A stretch of 64,000 nt of DNA, taken from positions 3,690,501 to 3,754,500 of the forward strand of contig NZ_JABJUQ010000007.1 in the NCBI RefSeq assembly GCF_013155385.1, in the 5' to 3' direction. The first letter of the stretch is position 1; each line of letters begins with the position of its first letter. The position numbers and the translations under genes were made by a program. The notes beneath the pieces are model-generated. The model saw nothing but the letters and a program-made list of their open reading frames with translations. It did no database searches and was not told the origin of the DNA. Shown here piece by piece: positions 37,057-46,100 of this stretch. This DNA is from Bacillus sp. WMMC1349 (lineage in GTDB: Bacteria > Bacillota > Bacilli > Bacillales > Bacillaceae).

Positions 37057-37224
37057 TCAGCTTATTCCTTTCACAATTTCCTTTTTAGAAGACCGTACAG
37101 GAAGGCGATAACTAGGACAGGTCCAATGCGTCAAATTCTTTTTCATGGAAGCTTCTGTTAGCTTTGAAAAAGCCCATCCGCCTCGTTTATCTGGTTTGTC
37201 GCCTAGAACCGCACCTTGAATCTT
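37057..37224 (-). pseudogene. Unrecognised coding remnant
   Basis: A minus-strand frame of about 55 codons ends at TGA 37057 and opens after two TAA codons with no good start. It reads ...GAVLGDKPDKRGGWAFSKLT and then EASMKKNLTHWTCPSYRLPV before ...IVKGIS. The composition looks protein-like and differs from the AT-rich surroundings, but I do not recognise a family. It may be the tail of a decayed gene. The rest of the gap to galK (37225-37464) shows no gene. Confidence 0.35.
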
Positions 37225-37464
37225 TTATTATGATAGGATTTTATACATTCAAATTGGCTGGCATCTAGTTATTTTCATGTATAAAGACTGTTTAACTGAA
37301 GATGTTCCAATACTTTCCTAATTTTGTGACTTTCTTTAAAAACGCGGTTTTCATGATCAGTAACAGTCTGATGAATATTTTTTGATTTTACTTGAAAAAC
37401 CTTCCCTTAAAAACTGCACGACTTTTTATTGCATATATTGAACAGTCGTAGTACACTTGGGTTA

Positions 37465-37489
37465 ACTTAATTAAATTAATTTATTAAGT
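37465..37489. promoter_or_regulatory. Putative gal operator (ROK repressor site)
   Basis: A near-palindrome with arms ACTTAAT (37465-37471) and ATTAAGT (37483-37489) and an AT-only centre lies 24 bases before galK. The reverse strand reads TTAATAAATTAA..., as does the site in front of the ROK gene at 43637-43659. Confidence 0.6.
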
Positions 37490-37512
37490 ATGTCTGATTA
37501 ATAGGAGGAGTT

Positions 37513-38688
37513 ATGAATACAGTAGCCGCTTTATCAAAAGAATTTCGCTCTATTTTCAATACGTCAAAGACTCCTAGAGCCTTTTTTGCACCTGGAAGAA
37601 TCAACTTAATTGGAGAACATACGGATTATAATGGCGGTCATGTTTTTCCCGCCGCTATTTCATATGGCACATATGCACTCGGTCTGAAACGTGACGACCA
37701 AAAAATTCGCTTTTACTCAATGAATTTTCCTGACATAGGAATGATTGAATGCGAACTGGCTGATTTATCCTTTAATCAATTACACAACTGGACCAATTAT
37801 CCAAAAGGGATGCTATATTTATTGAAAGAAGCTGGGCAACAAATTCTCCACGGGGCTGATATTTTGTTCTATGGGAATATACCAAATGGCGCAGGTCTCT
37901 CATCTTCAGCATCGATTGAACTTGCAACAGGTGTTTTATTAAATGAACTGTTCGAACTGAGAATGGAACCTATATCATTAATCAAGCTTGGCCAAAGAGT
38001 TGAAAACGCATACATCGGTGTCAACAGCGGAATTATGGATCAATTCGCAATCGGTATGGGTAAGAAAGATCATGCCATCCTCTTAAATTGCCAAACATTA
38101 GACTACAAATATGCTCCATTTACCTTACATGAGCATGTGATGATCATTATGAACACAAATAAGCAACGAACATTGGCTGGATCTAAATATAATGAAAGAC
38201 GAATCGAGTGTGAAAAGGCATTAAGTGATTTACAAACGACACTTTCCATCAGCAGCTTAGGTCAATTAACAACTGAAGAATTCGAGACACATCGACATCT
38301 TATTCAAAATAAAGTAAATCAAAAACGGGCAAAACACGCGGTATACGAAAATGTCCGAACATTAAAAGCACTGGAAAAGCTTCAACAAGGTGACATGACA
38401 GCTTTTGGCATACTCATGAATGAATCCCATCTATCATTAAGGGATGATTATGAAGTAACAGGTCTTGAGCTTGATACGATTGTCCAAACTGCCTGGGAAC
38501 AAAAAGGGGTGTTGGGCGCGCGGATGACCGGAGCTGGATTCGGCGGCTGTGCAATTGCCATTGTTGAGAAAGAAGCTGTTGAAGATTTCAAGAAAAATGT
38601 AAATAACATTTACCAACATACAGTTGGTTATGAAGCATCGTTTTATACAGCAGCAATTGGTGACGGTGCCAAAGAAATTGAGAGATGA
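37513..38688 (+). CDS. galK: Galactokinase
   Basis: A 391-residue GHMP kinase phosphorylating galactose at C1 in the Leloir pathway. The galactokinase signature GRINLIGEHTDYNGG (28-42) and the ATP loop PNGAGLSSSAS (124-134) are intact, and GARMTGAGFGGCAIA is the C-terminal GHMP motif. AGGAGG lies before the ATG. It is first of the galK-galE-galT operon, 12 bases before galE. Confidence 0.97.
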   Translation: MNTVAALSKEFRSIFNTSKTPRAFFAPGRINLIGEHTDYNGGHVFPAAISYGTYALGLKRDDQKIRFYSMNFPDIGMIECELADLSFNQLHNWTNYPKGMLYLLKEAGQQILHGADILFYGNIPNGAGLSSSASIELATGVLLNELFELRMEPISLIKLGQRVENAYIGVNSGIMDQFAIGMGKKDHAILLNCQTLDYKYAPFTLHEHVMIIMNTNKQRTLAGSKYNERRIECEKALSDLQTTLSISSLGQLTTEEFETHRHLIQNKVNQKRAKHAVYENVRTLKALEKLQQGDMTAFGILMNESHLSLRDDYEVTGLELDTIVQTAWEQKGVLGARMTGAGFGGCAIAIVEKEAVEDFKKNVNNIYQHTVGYEASFYTAAIGDGAKEIER

Positions 38689-38700
38689 GGTGTGTTTTAA

Positions 38701-39696
38701 ATGAGTGTATTGGTTTTAGGCGGGGCAGGATATATTGGATCACATGCTGTCTACCAATTAGTTGATAAAAATGAAAGTGTTGTTGTTATTGATAATTTTG
38801 ATACTGGTCAAAGAAACGCCCTCCATCCTGAGGCTGTATTCTATGAGGGGGATATCCGTGATATCGACTTCCTTCATTCTGTCTTTCAAAAAGAAGACAT
38901 TGAGGCGGTCATCCATTTCGCCGCTCATTCTCTTGTTGGTGAATCAATGGAAAATCCTCTTAAATATTTTGATAACAATGTATATGGAACACAGGTATTA
39001 CTGCAAGCGATGATTGAACATGACGTGAAAAATATTGTGTTCTCATCAACTGCAGCCACCTATGGTGAACCTGAATCAGTACCAATTACAGAAGCAATGC
39101 CAACAAGTCCGACCAGTACTTACGGCGAAACAAAACTGACTATGGAAAAATTAATTAAGCGAACTGCTGAAGCTCATGGAATCAACTATGTTTCCCTACG
39201 TTATTTTAATGTAGCTGGTGCAAGAGAAACCGGGGAAATCGGTGAAGACCACCATCCTGAAACACATCTTGTCCCCATTATCTTACAGACAGCTTTAGGT
39301 CAGAGACCGCACATTACGATTTTCGGAGATGATTATGACACTCCTGACGGAACATGCATCCGTGACTATGTCCATGTTGAAGATCTGATTGACGCCCATT
39401 TATTAGCATTAGAATACTTGCAAAACGGTGGCAAAAGTGATGTATTCAACCTTGGCAGCAACCAGGGCTTTTCCGTCAAAGACATGATCCAGACAGCTAG
39501 AATAGTTACTGAAAAAGAAATTCCTACGCAAGTCGGAGCGCGGAGAGCTGGTGATCCAAGTATTTTGATCGCCTCGTCTGACAAAGCAAAAAAAATACTC
39601 AACTGGAATCCATCTCGGACTTCTGTAAAAAAAATCATTGAAGATGCTTGGAAATGGCATTCATCACATCCAAACGGCTATGAAAAGGGAGTGTAA
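38701..39696 (+). CDS. galE: UDP-glucose 4-epimerase
   Basis: A 331-residue extended SDR interconverting UDP-galactose and UDP-glucose. The NAD loop GGAGYIGSH is at 7-15, SST at 115-117 and the catalytic YGETK at Tyr141-Lys145. Substrate segment RYFNVAGA is present. Two bases separate it from galT. Confidence 0.97.
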   Translation: MSVLVLGGAGYIGSHAVYQLVDKNESVVVIDNFDTGQRNALHPEAVFYEGDIRDIDFLHSVFQKEDIEAVIHFAAHSLVGESMENPLKYFDNNVYGTQVLLQAMIEHDVKNIVFSSTAATYGEPESVPITEAMPTSPTSTYGETKLTMEKLIKRTAEAHGINYVSLRYFNVAGARETGEIGEDHHPETHLVPIILQTALGQRPHITIFGDDYDTPDGTCIRDYVHVEDLIDAHLLALEYLQNGGKSDVFNLGSNQGFSVKDMIQTARIVTEKEIPTQVGARRAGDPSILIASSDKAKKILNWNPSRTSVKKIIEDAWKWHSSHPNGYEKGV

Positions 39697-39698
39697 CC

Positions 39699-41180
39699 GT
39701 GATTTACAGAAACATCGAGAGCCTCATTCAAAAAGCAGCTGCATTAAACTTAATTGAATCAGCTGATGTGATTTATACCCGAAATCAGGTCATGAATCTA
39801 TTAAAGCTAGAATCATTTCCTGAAGAAATCGGCACTATTCGTGATGAACCCATCCCAGATTTGCTCGAAAAATTAGTAGCCTATGCTGTTGAGCATCACT
39901 TAATCAGTGAGACGATCAGTGACAAAGAAATATTATCTGCAAATATCATGAACTGTTTTGTCCCAAGACCATCGGTTGTTCATTCAGTTTTCAACCAAAA
40001 ATACAAGGAATCACCTGTTGCAGCAACATCATATTTTTATCATCTGAGTAAAAACAGCAATTACATCCAAACAAAACAGATTGCAAAAAATATGAAATTT
40101 AAAGTGGATACCGCTTACGGTCAAATGGACATTACGATTAATTTATCAAAACCAGAAAAAGATCCTGAACAAATTAAACGAGAACGTGCCCTTAAGCAAA
40201 ACCACAATTATCCAAAATGTCTTTTATGCAAGGAAAACGAAGGATACACTGGACGGCTTGGCTACCCGGCACGGGCAAACCATAGAGTGATTAAGATTCC
40301 TTTACTCGGAGAAAATTGGTTTTTCCAATACTCTCCATATGCTTACTATCACGAACACAGCATTTTATTTTCTGAAGAACATCGTCATATGAAAATTGAT
40401 GAGCATGTCTTTGAAAGATTGCTCACATTTACAAAAAATTTTCCGCATTACTTTATTGGATCAAATGCAGATTTACCAATTGTCGGAGGCTCTATCTTAA
40501 GCCATGATCATTATCAAGCCGGCTGTTATGAATTTGCAATGACACGGGCGGATGCTGCTTTCTCCTTTCAGTTAACAGCTCATCCGGATATTGAAGCCTC
40601 TGTCTTAAAATGGCCAATGTCTGTCATCCGCTTAAAAGGAACAGCATTAAGCAACCTTTCCAAGGCGGCAAATGACATTTTTACGACTTGGCAAACATAT
40701 TCTGATGAACTAGCGGATGTCGTCGCATTTACAAATGGTACACCACATAATACAGTGACCCCAATTGCGAGACAGCGCAACGGTATCTTTGAAATCGATC
40801 TAGTCTTGAGAAATAACCGAACAACAAATGAACATCCGCTCGGACTTTTTCATCCACATGCTGATGTTCACCACATCAAAAAGGAAAACATTGGATTGAT
40901 TGAAGTGATGGGCTTGGCTGTCCTGCCTCCTCGTTTAAAAACGGAACTTACGGAAATAAAAGAATATCTGCTCGGTCAGCCAATCGAAGTCAAAACCTAT
41001 CATCAAACATGGGCAGAAGAGCTCAGAAGTAGGTATGGAACACTTACGAACGAAGATCAAGCAGAAGAGATGTTACGTCAAGAAGTGGGTAAGAAGTTTG
41101 TAAAAGTGCTTGAAGATGCCGGAATATTTAAGGACCACGAAGCATTCATGCGCTTCATTCACGCTGTTAATCAGAAATGA
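39699..41180 (+). CDS. galT: UDP-glucose-hexose-1-phosphate uridylyltransferase (GalT type 2)
   Basis: A 493-residue enzyme of the Gram-positive GalT2 family, exchanging UMP between UDP-glucose and galactose-1-phosphate. Visible are CLLCKENEGYTGRLGYPARA, NADLPIVGGSILSHDHYQAG with the active-site histidines, and FEIDLVLRNNRTTNEHPLG. The start is GTG after AAAAGGGA. It closes the gal operon and is followed by a terminator. A decayed second copy of its 3' part lies at 41995-42198. Confidence 0.95.
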   Translation: MIYRNIESLIQKAAALNLIESADVIYTRNQVMNLLKLESFPEEIGTIRDEPIPDLLEKLVAYAVEHHLISETISDKEILSANIMNCFVPRPSVVHSVFNQKYKESPVAATSYFYHLSKNSNYIQTKQIAKNMKFKVDTAYGQMDITINLSKPEKDPEQIKRERALKQNHNYPKCLLCKENEGYTGRLGYPARANHRVIKIPLLGENWFFQYSPYAYYHEHSILFSEEHRHMKIDEHVFERLLTFTKNFPHYFIGSNADLPIVGGSILSHDHYQAGCYEFAMTRADAAFSFQLTAHPDIEASVLKWPMSVIRLKGTALSNLSKAANDIFTTWQTYSDELADVVAFTNGTPHNTVTPIARQRNGIFEIDLVLRNNRTTNEHPLGLFHPHADVHHIKKENIGLIEVMGLAVLPPRLKTELTEIKEYLLGQPIEVKTYHQTWAEELRSRYGTLTNEDQAEEMLRQEVGKKFVKVLEDAGIFKDHEAFMRFIHAVNQK

Positions 41181-41193
41181 CATTCTGTTTTGT

Positions 41194-41236
41194 ATGCTCC
41201 CCATAAAGTATCTGTCTACCTTATGGGGAGTTTTTA
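41194..41236 (+). terminator. gal operon terminator
   Basis: CTCCCCATAA (41197-41206) pairs with TTATGGGGAG (41221-41230), followed by TTTTT. The remaining gap to 41509 shows no gene; GGACAGCCC near 41400 may be a worn end of the dispersed repeat. Confidence 0.93.
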
Positions 41237-41509
41237 TGTTTTAAAGAGATTGATTCTAACCACCACTACATATCAGATATATGACAAAGAAACAACCACT
41301 TGGAGATTGATTGCTTGAGGAAAAGACGAAATTGGAAATGTGGCATTATCCCACAACATACTGAAAGTAGCTGACATCCAAATTTTCTTCAGAAAAAGGA
41401 CAGCCCTGCTATCATGGCGTTTTTTAATAGACAGTGCTAGACTAGAAACTAAAATAATCTAGTAATTTTATACATAGATTGAGTATTATGGATTTGAAGG
41501 AGGAGATTT

Positions 41510-41971
41510 ATGAAAAAGTATGTTGTTATCGCTTTATGTACAGTGATGGTTATCGCTGGCGTTATTTTTGCTGTGATTTATAAAAACAAAGAAGAAAGTG
41601 ATGCAAGTCATTTTCCGTTAACTACCCAGCAAAAAACGATGATTAAAAATGCAAAGAAGTCCGGTCAGGATTTGTCTGACGTGGAGGTTGACACGTTTAC
41701 CATTGGTCAAGGAAAACGATTACTCGATGAATACTTTAAAAAACATCATTTGCATTATAAAGTTGGGTCGAAAGAGTATATCGAGTTTCTAGCTAGCATT
41801 GGTGAAAGCAGAGAATATCAAAAAAAACCTGAATTTACTATCATCGATTCGTATGCCGGTGTTTATCTATCAGAACTTCAAAAAGCTAATCCATTATTCT
41901 TTAAGTTTCATTTGAAGCGATCAACTTTGGATAAAACGATTAAAGAAATTCGTCTTGAACATAACAAATAA
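41510..41971 (+). CDS. Hypothetical membrane-anchored exported protein
   Basis: A 153-residue protein with a single N-terminal hydrophobic helix (VVIALCTVMVIAGVIFAVIY, residues 4-23) and a charged, mainly helical outer part rich in lysine. AGGAGGAG precedes the ATG by six bases, supporting expression. Cys9 is inside the helix and not in a lipobox. I do not recognise the family. It sits between the gal operon and a galT fragment, both with the same orientation, and may have been carried with a duplicated gal segment (inference). Confidence 0.7.
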   Translation: MKKYVVIALCTVMVIAGVIFAVIYKNKEESDASHFPLTTQQKTMIKNAKKSGQDLSDVEVDTFTIGQGKRLLDEYFKKHHLHYKVGSKEYIEFLASIGESREYQKKPEFTIIDSYAGVYLSELQKANPLFFKFHLKRSTLDKTIKEIRLEHNK

Positions 41972-41994
41972 ACTAAACTCTGAATGAACTTAGG

Positions 41995-42198
41995 GATGTT
42001 ATCATATTTACAAATAGTGCACCACATTATACAATTACCCCTTTTGTAAGAAATCGCAATAATATTTTTGAAATTGATCTAGCCTTGAGAAATGAATCCA
42101 CTCGGGTTTTTTCATCGACATGCTGATGTTCACCACATTTAGCTGTGCTCGGATGAGCAAAAGAAGTCGATATGGAACACTGGCTAACCAAGGAAGTC
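41995..42198 (+). pseudogene. Decayed galT fragment
   Basis: Reading frames here restore DVIIFTNSAPHYTITPFVRN and NNIFEIDLALRNE, then HPLGFFHRHADVHH and SRYGTL. They match, in order, the galT segments DVVAFTNGTPHNTVTPIARQ, GIFEIDLVLRNN, HPLGLFHPHADVHH and SRYGTL (intact gene, roughly 40720-41040). Deletions separate the blocks and stop codons interrupt them. It is a remnant of a second GalT. Confidence 0.88.
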
Positions 42199-42239
42199 GT
42201 TAAAAGAAGTTGAGGTATAAGCAGACGCTTCATACAGTA

Positions 42240-42425
42240 GGAGCTGTCTAAAAAGGCCTTTTTCAACATCAATCAGGGGGAATTGCGAGACTCCTGCGGA
42301 AACAGCGAGCCAGGCGAGACCCAAGAGGAGCAAGGAACGAGCTCCGAGGAGGCTCGCGGATCGCCCGCGGAAAGCGAGCAAATTCCCCAATTTTTATTCA
42401 TCCACACGACTTTCAGGACAGCCCC
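42240..42425 (+). repeat. Dispersed GGGGCTGTC-family repeat, full copy
   Basis: A 186-base copy from GGAGCTGTCTAAAAAGGCC to TTTCAGGACAGCCCC. It lies next to the galT fragment, and its right end forms the last codons and stop of the ROK gene on the other strand. Confidence 0.92.
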
Positions 42426-43591
42426 ATTTTTTTGATTGGATCAAATAGTTCTACCAATAATAATGAAACTGCCCCTAATAATGTCGCATCATCACCCAGT
42501 TGAGTAACCGTCACCTTTGTTTGTCTAGCTTCAACAGTCAAAGCGTTTTTCTGTATCGTTTCGATGATGGTCGGCAACATGAATTTTTTGCTTTTCATGA
42601 CACCGCCGCCTAAGACAATTTTTCTTGGATTGACAAGATGAATGAAGTTTGTTAAGCCGATTCCAATGATATGACCTGTTTCATGAAAAAGATCGACACA
42701 AGCTTGATTACCATTTTGGGCCATGTCAAACAAATCTTTAGCGGTTAATCGACTATCTTTCAACTGATGTCTTCCTCGTCTGGCAATTGCTGCTCCACTC
42801 ACAAATGTTTGTAAACAGCCGCGATTTCCACATTCACAAACCTCACCATTCATATCAATTGTCATATGCCCAAACTCTCCGGCAATTCCATGAGCCCCAT
42901 AATATAACTTCCCATTGATCACAACACCTGCCCCAACACCTCGGCCAATATTAACGACAGCCATACTAGCAATATCACCATGGCCTCCAAACCATGATTC
43001 ACCTAGTGCCATTGCGCGAGCATCATTTTCTACCTTTACCCTTAAATCAAAGTCTTTTTCCAGCTCCGCTTGAATAGGTATGTTTTTCAAATTTAAATTA
43101 GGGGCGATCAGCGACATTCCTGTTTCAGTATCAACGACCCCGTGCATCGCGATTCCAATGCCAATGATTTTTTCTTGATTTACTTTAGACAAATCTAAAA
43201 TTGAACGAATGACATCCTTTAAAACTATAATAAACTGCTCACCTGTAATCGGTTTTTTGAGCAGACAAGATGAGCGCTGAAGAATATGACCTGATAAATC
43301 AGTTAATACACCTTCCACCGCTTCAGGTCCCGCATCAACCCCGATGACATAAAAAGCACCTGTATGAATATGCAGCATTGTTGGCTTCCGTCCCCCGCTG
43401 GAGTGACCTAATCTGCTTTCCTTCACTAATCCTTGCTCTATTAGCTCTTTCACAATGCTGCTGACTGTCGGAGGCGTAATTTTCGTTTCCTTGGCAATCT
43501 CCGCTCTCGATATCGGCTCAGCTGTTCTGATCTTATTCAAGATGATCGATTTATTCACTGATTTCATTAATTGAAATGTTCCACGTTGCAT
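42413..43591 (-). CDS. ROK family transcriptional repressor
   Basis: A 392-residue XylR/NagC-type regulator. The N-terminal winged helix is ISRAEIAKETKITPPTVSSI followed by GRKPTML; the sugar-kinase fold carries GVDAGPEAVEGVLTDLSG, the zinc motif CECGNRGCLQTF and IVLGGGVMKS. The final GLS and stop codon are encoded by the terminal repeat of the adjacent mobile-type element. An AT-rich near-palindrome upstream resembles the one before galK, so it likely represses gal and itself (inference). A xylose role is also possible since a xyl operon lies at the window end. Confidence 0.88.
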   Translation of the reverse strand: MQRGTFQLMKSVNKSIILNKIRTAEPISRAEIAKETKITPPTVSSIVKELIEQGLVKESRLGHSSGGRKPTMLHIHTGAFYVIGVDAGPEAVEGVLTDLSGHILQRSSCLLKKPITGEQFIIVLKDVIRSILDLSKVNQEKIIGIGIAMHGVVDTETGMSLIAPNLNLKNIPIQAELEKDFDLRVKVENDARAMALGESWFGGHGDIASMAVVNIGRGVGAGVVINGKLYYGAHGIAGEFGHMTIDMNGEVCECGNRGCLQTFVSGAAIARRGRHQLKDSRLTAKDLFDMAQNGNQACVDLFHETGHIIGIGLTNFIHLVNPRKIVLGGGVMKSKKFMLPTIIETIQKNALTVEARQTKVTVTQLGDDATLLGAVSLLLVELFDPIKKMGLS

Positions 43592-43636
43592 AGGAAATCC
43601 TCCATTTAAAGCTACTATACATTTGATTGTATCACA

Positions 43637-43659
43637 GTTAATAAATTAAATTAATAAAC
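43637..43659. promoter_or_regulatory. Putative ROK repressor autoregulatory operator
   Basis: A 23-base near-palindrome begins GTTAATAAATTAA and ends TTAATAAAC, located 46 bases before the ROK start. It shares the TTAATAAATTAA core with the gal operator on its reverse strand. Confidence 0.55.
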
Positions 43660-43745
43660 ATTTATTTACTTGTCTTAAAAATAGATCGATGATGAAGTAG
43701 ATATTTTGGATATGTTACGTAAAAGTTTTGTACAACCAGCTAAAT

Positions 43746-43800
43746 TGAAACCGCTTGCAAAACAAAAATATTAGCAGTATTATACTTGTATACAAGTATA
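43746..43800 (+). promoter_or_regulatory. gnt promoter with cre and GntR operator
   Basis: TTGCAA (43755-43760), a 17-base spacer and TATTAT (43778-43783) form a good sigma-A promoter. The perfect palindrome TATACTTGTATACAAGTATA (43781-43800) covers the start point; its core ATACTTGTATACAAGTAT is the B. subtilis GntR operator. A cre-like TGAAACCGCTTGCA (43746-43759, one mismatch) overlaps the -35. Gluconate induction and CcpA repression follow. Confidence 0.93.
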
Positions 43801-43823
43801 CTTCATGATGAGGAGGTGAGTGG

Positions 43824-44543
43824 ATGAAATATTTATATCCAGAAAAATGGCTTGCACGGGCTTCAACTGGCGAACGTGTAGCATGTGAACTTAGAATGCG
43901 TATCATTTCCGGAGTCATTGAAAGCGGTACAAGATTATCAGAAAATAAAATTGCCGCTGAATTTTCTGTCAGTCGGTCACCTGTCCGTGAAGCCTTGAAA
44001 ATATTAGCAGCAGAAAAACTGATTCGCTTAGAGCGAATGGGCGCCATTGTGATTGGACTAACAGAAAAAGAAATCGGAGAAATATATGATGTGCGCTTGT
44101 TAATAGAAACCTTTGTATTCGAACGACTAGTAAAAGCTGATGTTAATCCTTTAGTAAAAGACCTCAGCAAAATACTGGAAATGATGAAAGTTTCCATTAA
44201 ATATCAAGATGCTGATGAGTTTTCACTTCAAGATGTCTTATTTCATGAAACGATTGTGAGGTCCATTCATCATTCATACATTTTGATGATTTGGAACAAT
44301 TTAAAACCTGTTATGGAAAGTTTCATTCTTTTATCAATGCGAGCCCGTTTAAAAGAAAAGTATGAAGACTTTACACGAATTTTGGATAATCATGAGCTTT
44401 ATATTCAAGCGATTCAAACAAAAGATAGAGCCCTGATGATTCAATCGTTACATCATAATTTTGATGATGTCCAAGAAAAAGTAGAAGATCTTTGGTTATC
44501 GCAACAAATGTTGTCTAAAGGGGCTGAACTAGATGATGACTAG
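43824..44543 (+). CDS. gntR: Gluconate operon repressor GntR
   Basis: A 239-residue FadR/FCD-subfamily GntR regulator. The winged helix includes IAAEFSVSRSPVREALKILA; the C-terminal helical domain binds gluconate and carries metal-histidine positions such as LFHETIVRSIHHS. It is the first gene of gntRKPZ and overlaps gntK by 11 bases. Its palindromic operator lies just upstream. Confidence 0.96.
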   Translation: MKYLYPEKWLARASTGERVACELRMRIISGVIESGTRLSENKIAAEFSVSRSPVREALKILAAEKLIRLERMGAIVIGLTEKEIGEIYDVRLLIETFVFERLVKADVNPLVKDLSKILEMMKVSIKYQDADEFSLQDVLFHETIVRSIHHSYILMIWNNLKPVMESFILLSMRARLKEKYEDFTRILDNHELYIQAIQTKDRALMIQSLHHNFDDVQEKVEDLWLSQQMLSKGAELDDD

Positions 44544-46062
44544 TTATATGTTAGGTATTGATATTGGCACAACAAGTACGAAAGCTGTCTTATTTAATGA
44601 AAAAGGGGATATCATTCAAAAAGAACAGGTCTGTTATCCGCTCTACACACCAGATATCTCAACGGCTGAACAAAACCCTGAAGAAATTTTTCAGGCTGTT
44701 CTCACTGCGGCTGCTAACATCATGAAACAACGTCCACAAGAAAAGCTCTCCTTTGTATCATTCAGTAGTGCCATGCACAGTGTCATTGCTATGGATCAAC
44801 ATGACCAGCCACTAACACCGTGCATCACTTGGGCTGATAATCGAAGTGAAAGCTGGGCTCAACAAATAAAAGAAGAACGAAATGGTCAAGAAGTCTACAA
44901 ACGAACCGGGACCCCCATTCATCCGATGTCACCTTTAAGCAAACTGACCTGGATTGTGAATGAACGTCCTGAAGTAGCGTTAAAAGCCAAAAAATATATC
45001 GGAATCAAAGAGTATATCTTTAAAAAATTGTTTGACCAATATGTAATCGATTATTCCCTTGCTTCAGCAACGGGCATGATGAATTTAAAAAGCTTGGATT
45101 GGGATGATCAAGCCTTAACCATCGCAGGTGTTAAGCGGCATCATTTATCAAAGCTTGTGCCTACGACAGCAATCTTTCAAAATTGCCACCGTGGATTTGC
45201 TAAACTGATGAGCATTGACCCTCATACACCTTTTGTCATCGGTGCAAGTGATGGTGTGCTTTCCAACTTAGGTGTAGGAGCCATTAAAAAAGGAGAAATT
45301 GCCGTCACCATTGGGACAAGCGGCGCCATTCGCACACTGATAGACAAACCGCAAACTGATGAAAAAGGCAGAATTTTTTGCTATGCCTTAACCGAGGATC
45401 ACTGGGTCATTGGTGGACCTGTAAACAATGGCGGAATCGTTCTTCGCTGGATGAAAGATGAATTTGCTTCTTCAGAAATAGAAACAGCAAAACGACTCGG
45501 AATCGACCCGTATGATGTATTAACGAAACTGGCTGAGCGCGTTAAACCAGGGGCTGACGGATTGTTATTTCATCCCTATCTCGCCGGTGAACGTGCTCCT
45601 TTATGGAACCCTGATGTACGCGGCTCATTCTTTGGTCTCACCATGTCACATAAGAAAGAACATCTGATTCGCTCAGCAATGGAAGGCGTCATTTACAATT
45701 TATATACTGTCTTTTTGGCTTTGACTGAATGTATGGACGGATCTGTCTCCCGAATTTTAGCAACAGGGGGCTTTGCAAGATCAAGTTTATGGCGGCAAAT
45801 GATAGCCGATATTTTTGAATCAGAAGTCGCTGTACCAGATCGTTTTGAAAGCTCATGTCTGGGTGCCTGCATTTTAGGTTTATATGCCACTGGAAAAATT
45901 AAATCCTTTGACATTGTCTCTGACATGATTGGCAGTACTAGCAGACATTTTCCAAATGAATTGGCAGTAAACGAGTACAGACAATTGACACCAATCTTTA
46001 TGAACATAGCAAAAGCTTTAGAAAAACAGTATAAACAAATCGCTGATTATCAAAGACATTGA
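44533..46062 (+). CDS. gntK: Gluconokinase
   Basis: A 509-residue FGGY kinase making 6-phosphogluconate from gluconate. The phosphate-1 loop is LGIDIGTTSTKAVLF; the second ATP motif VTIGTSGAIRT and GGFARSSLWRQMIADIFE are present. Nearly every block matches B. subtilis GntK. The start lies inside the end of gntR after AAAGGGG; ATGs at 44533 and 44536 are both possible. Confidence 0.97.
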   Translation: MMTSYMLGIDIGTTSTKAVLFNEKGDIIQKEQVCYPLYTPDISTAEQNPEEIFQAVLTAAANIMKQRPQEKLSFVSFSSAMHSVIAMDQHDQPLTPCITWADNRSESWAQQIKEERNGQEVYKRTGTPIHPMSPLSKLTWIVNERPEVALKAKKYIGIKEYIFKKLFDQYVIDYSLASATGMMNLKSLDWDDQALTIAGVKRHHLSKLVPTTAIFQNCHRGFAKLMSIDPHTPFVIGASDGVLSNLGVGAIKKGEIAVTIGTSGAIRTLIDKPQTDEKGRIFCYALTEDHWVIGGPVNNGGIVLRWMKDEFASSEIETAKRLGIDPYDVLTKLAERVKPGADGLLFHPYLAGERAPLWNPDVRGSFFGLTMSHKKEHLIRSAMEGVIYNLYTVFLALTECMDGSVSRILATGGFARSSLWRQMIADIFESEVAVPDRFESSCLGACILGLYATGKIKSFDIVSDMIGSTSRHFPNELAVNEYRQLTPIFMNIAKALEKQYKQIADYQRH

Positions 46063-46100
46063 ATCTATAAAAAAGGCAAACGAATTGGAGATGCTAAATC

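Noticed and set aside
37338-37352. AAAAACGCGGTTTT upstream of galK as a possible cre site
   Set aside because: Alignment to TGWAANCGNTNWCA is one base out of register and several key positions fail.
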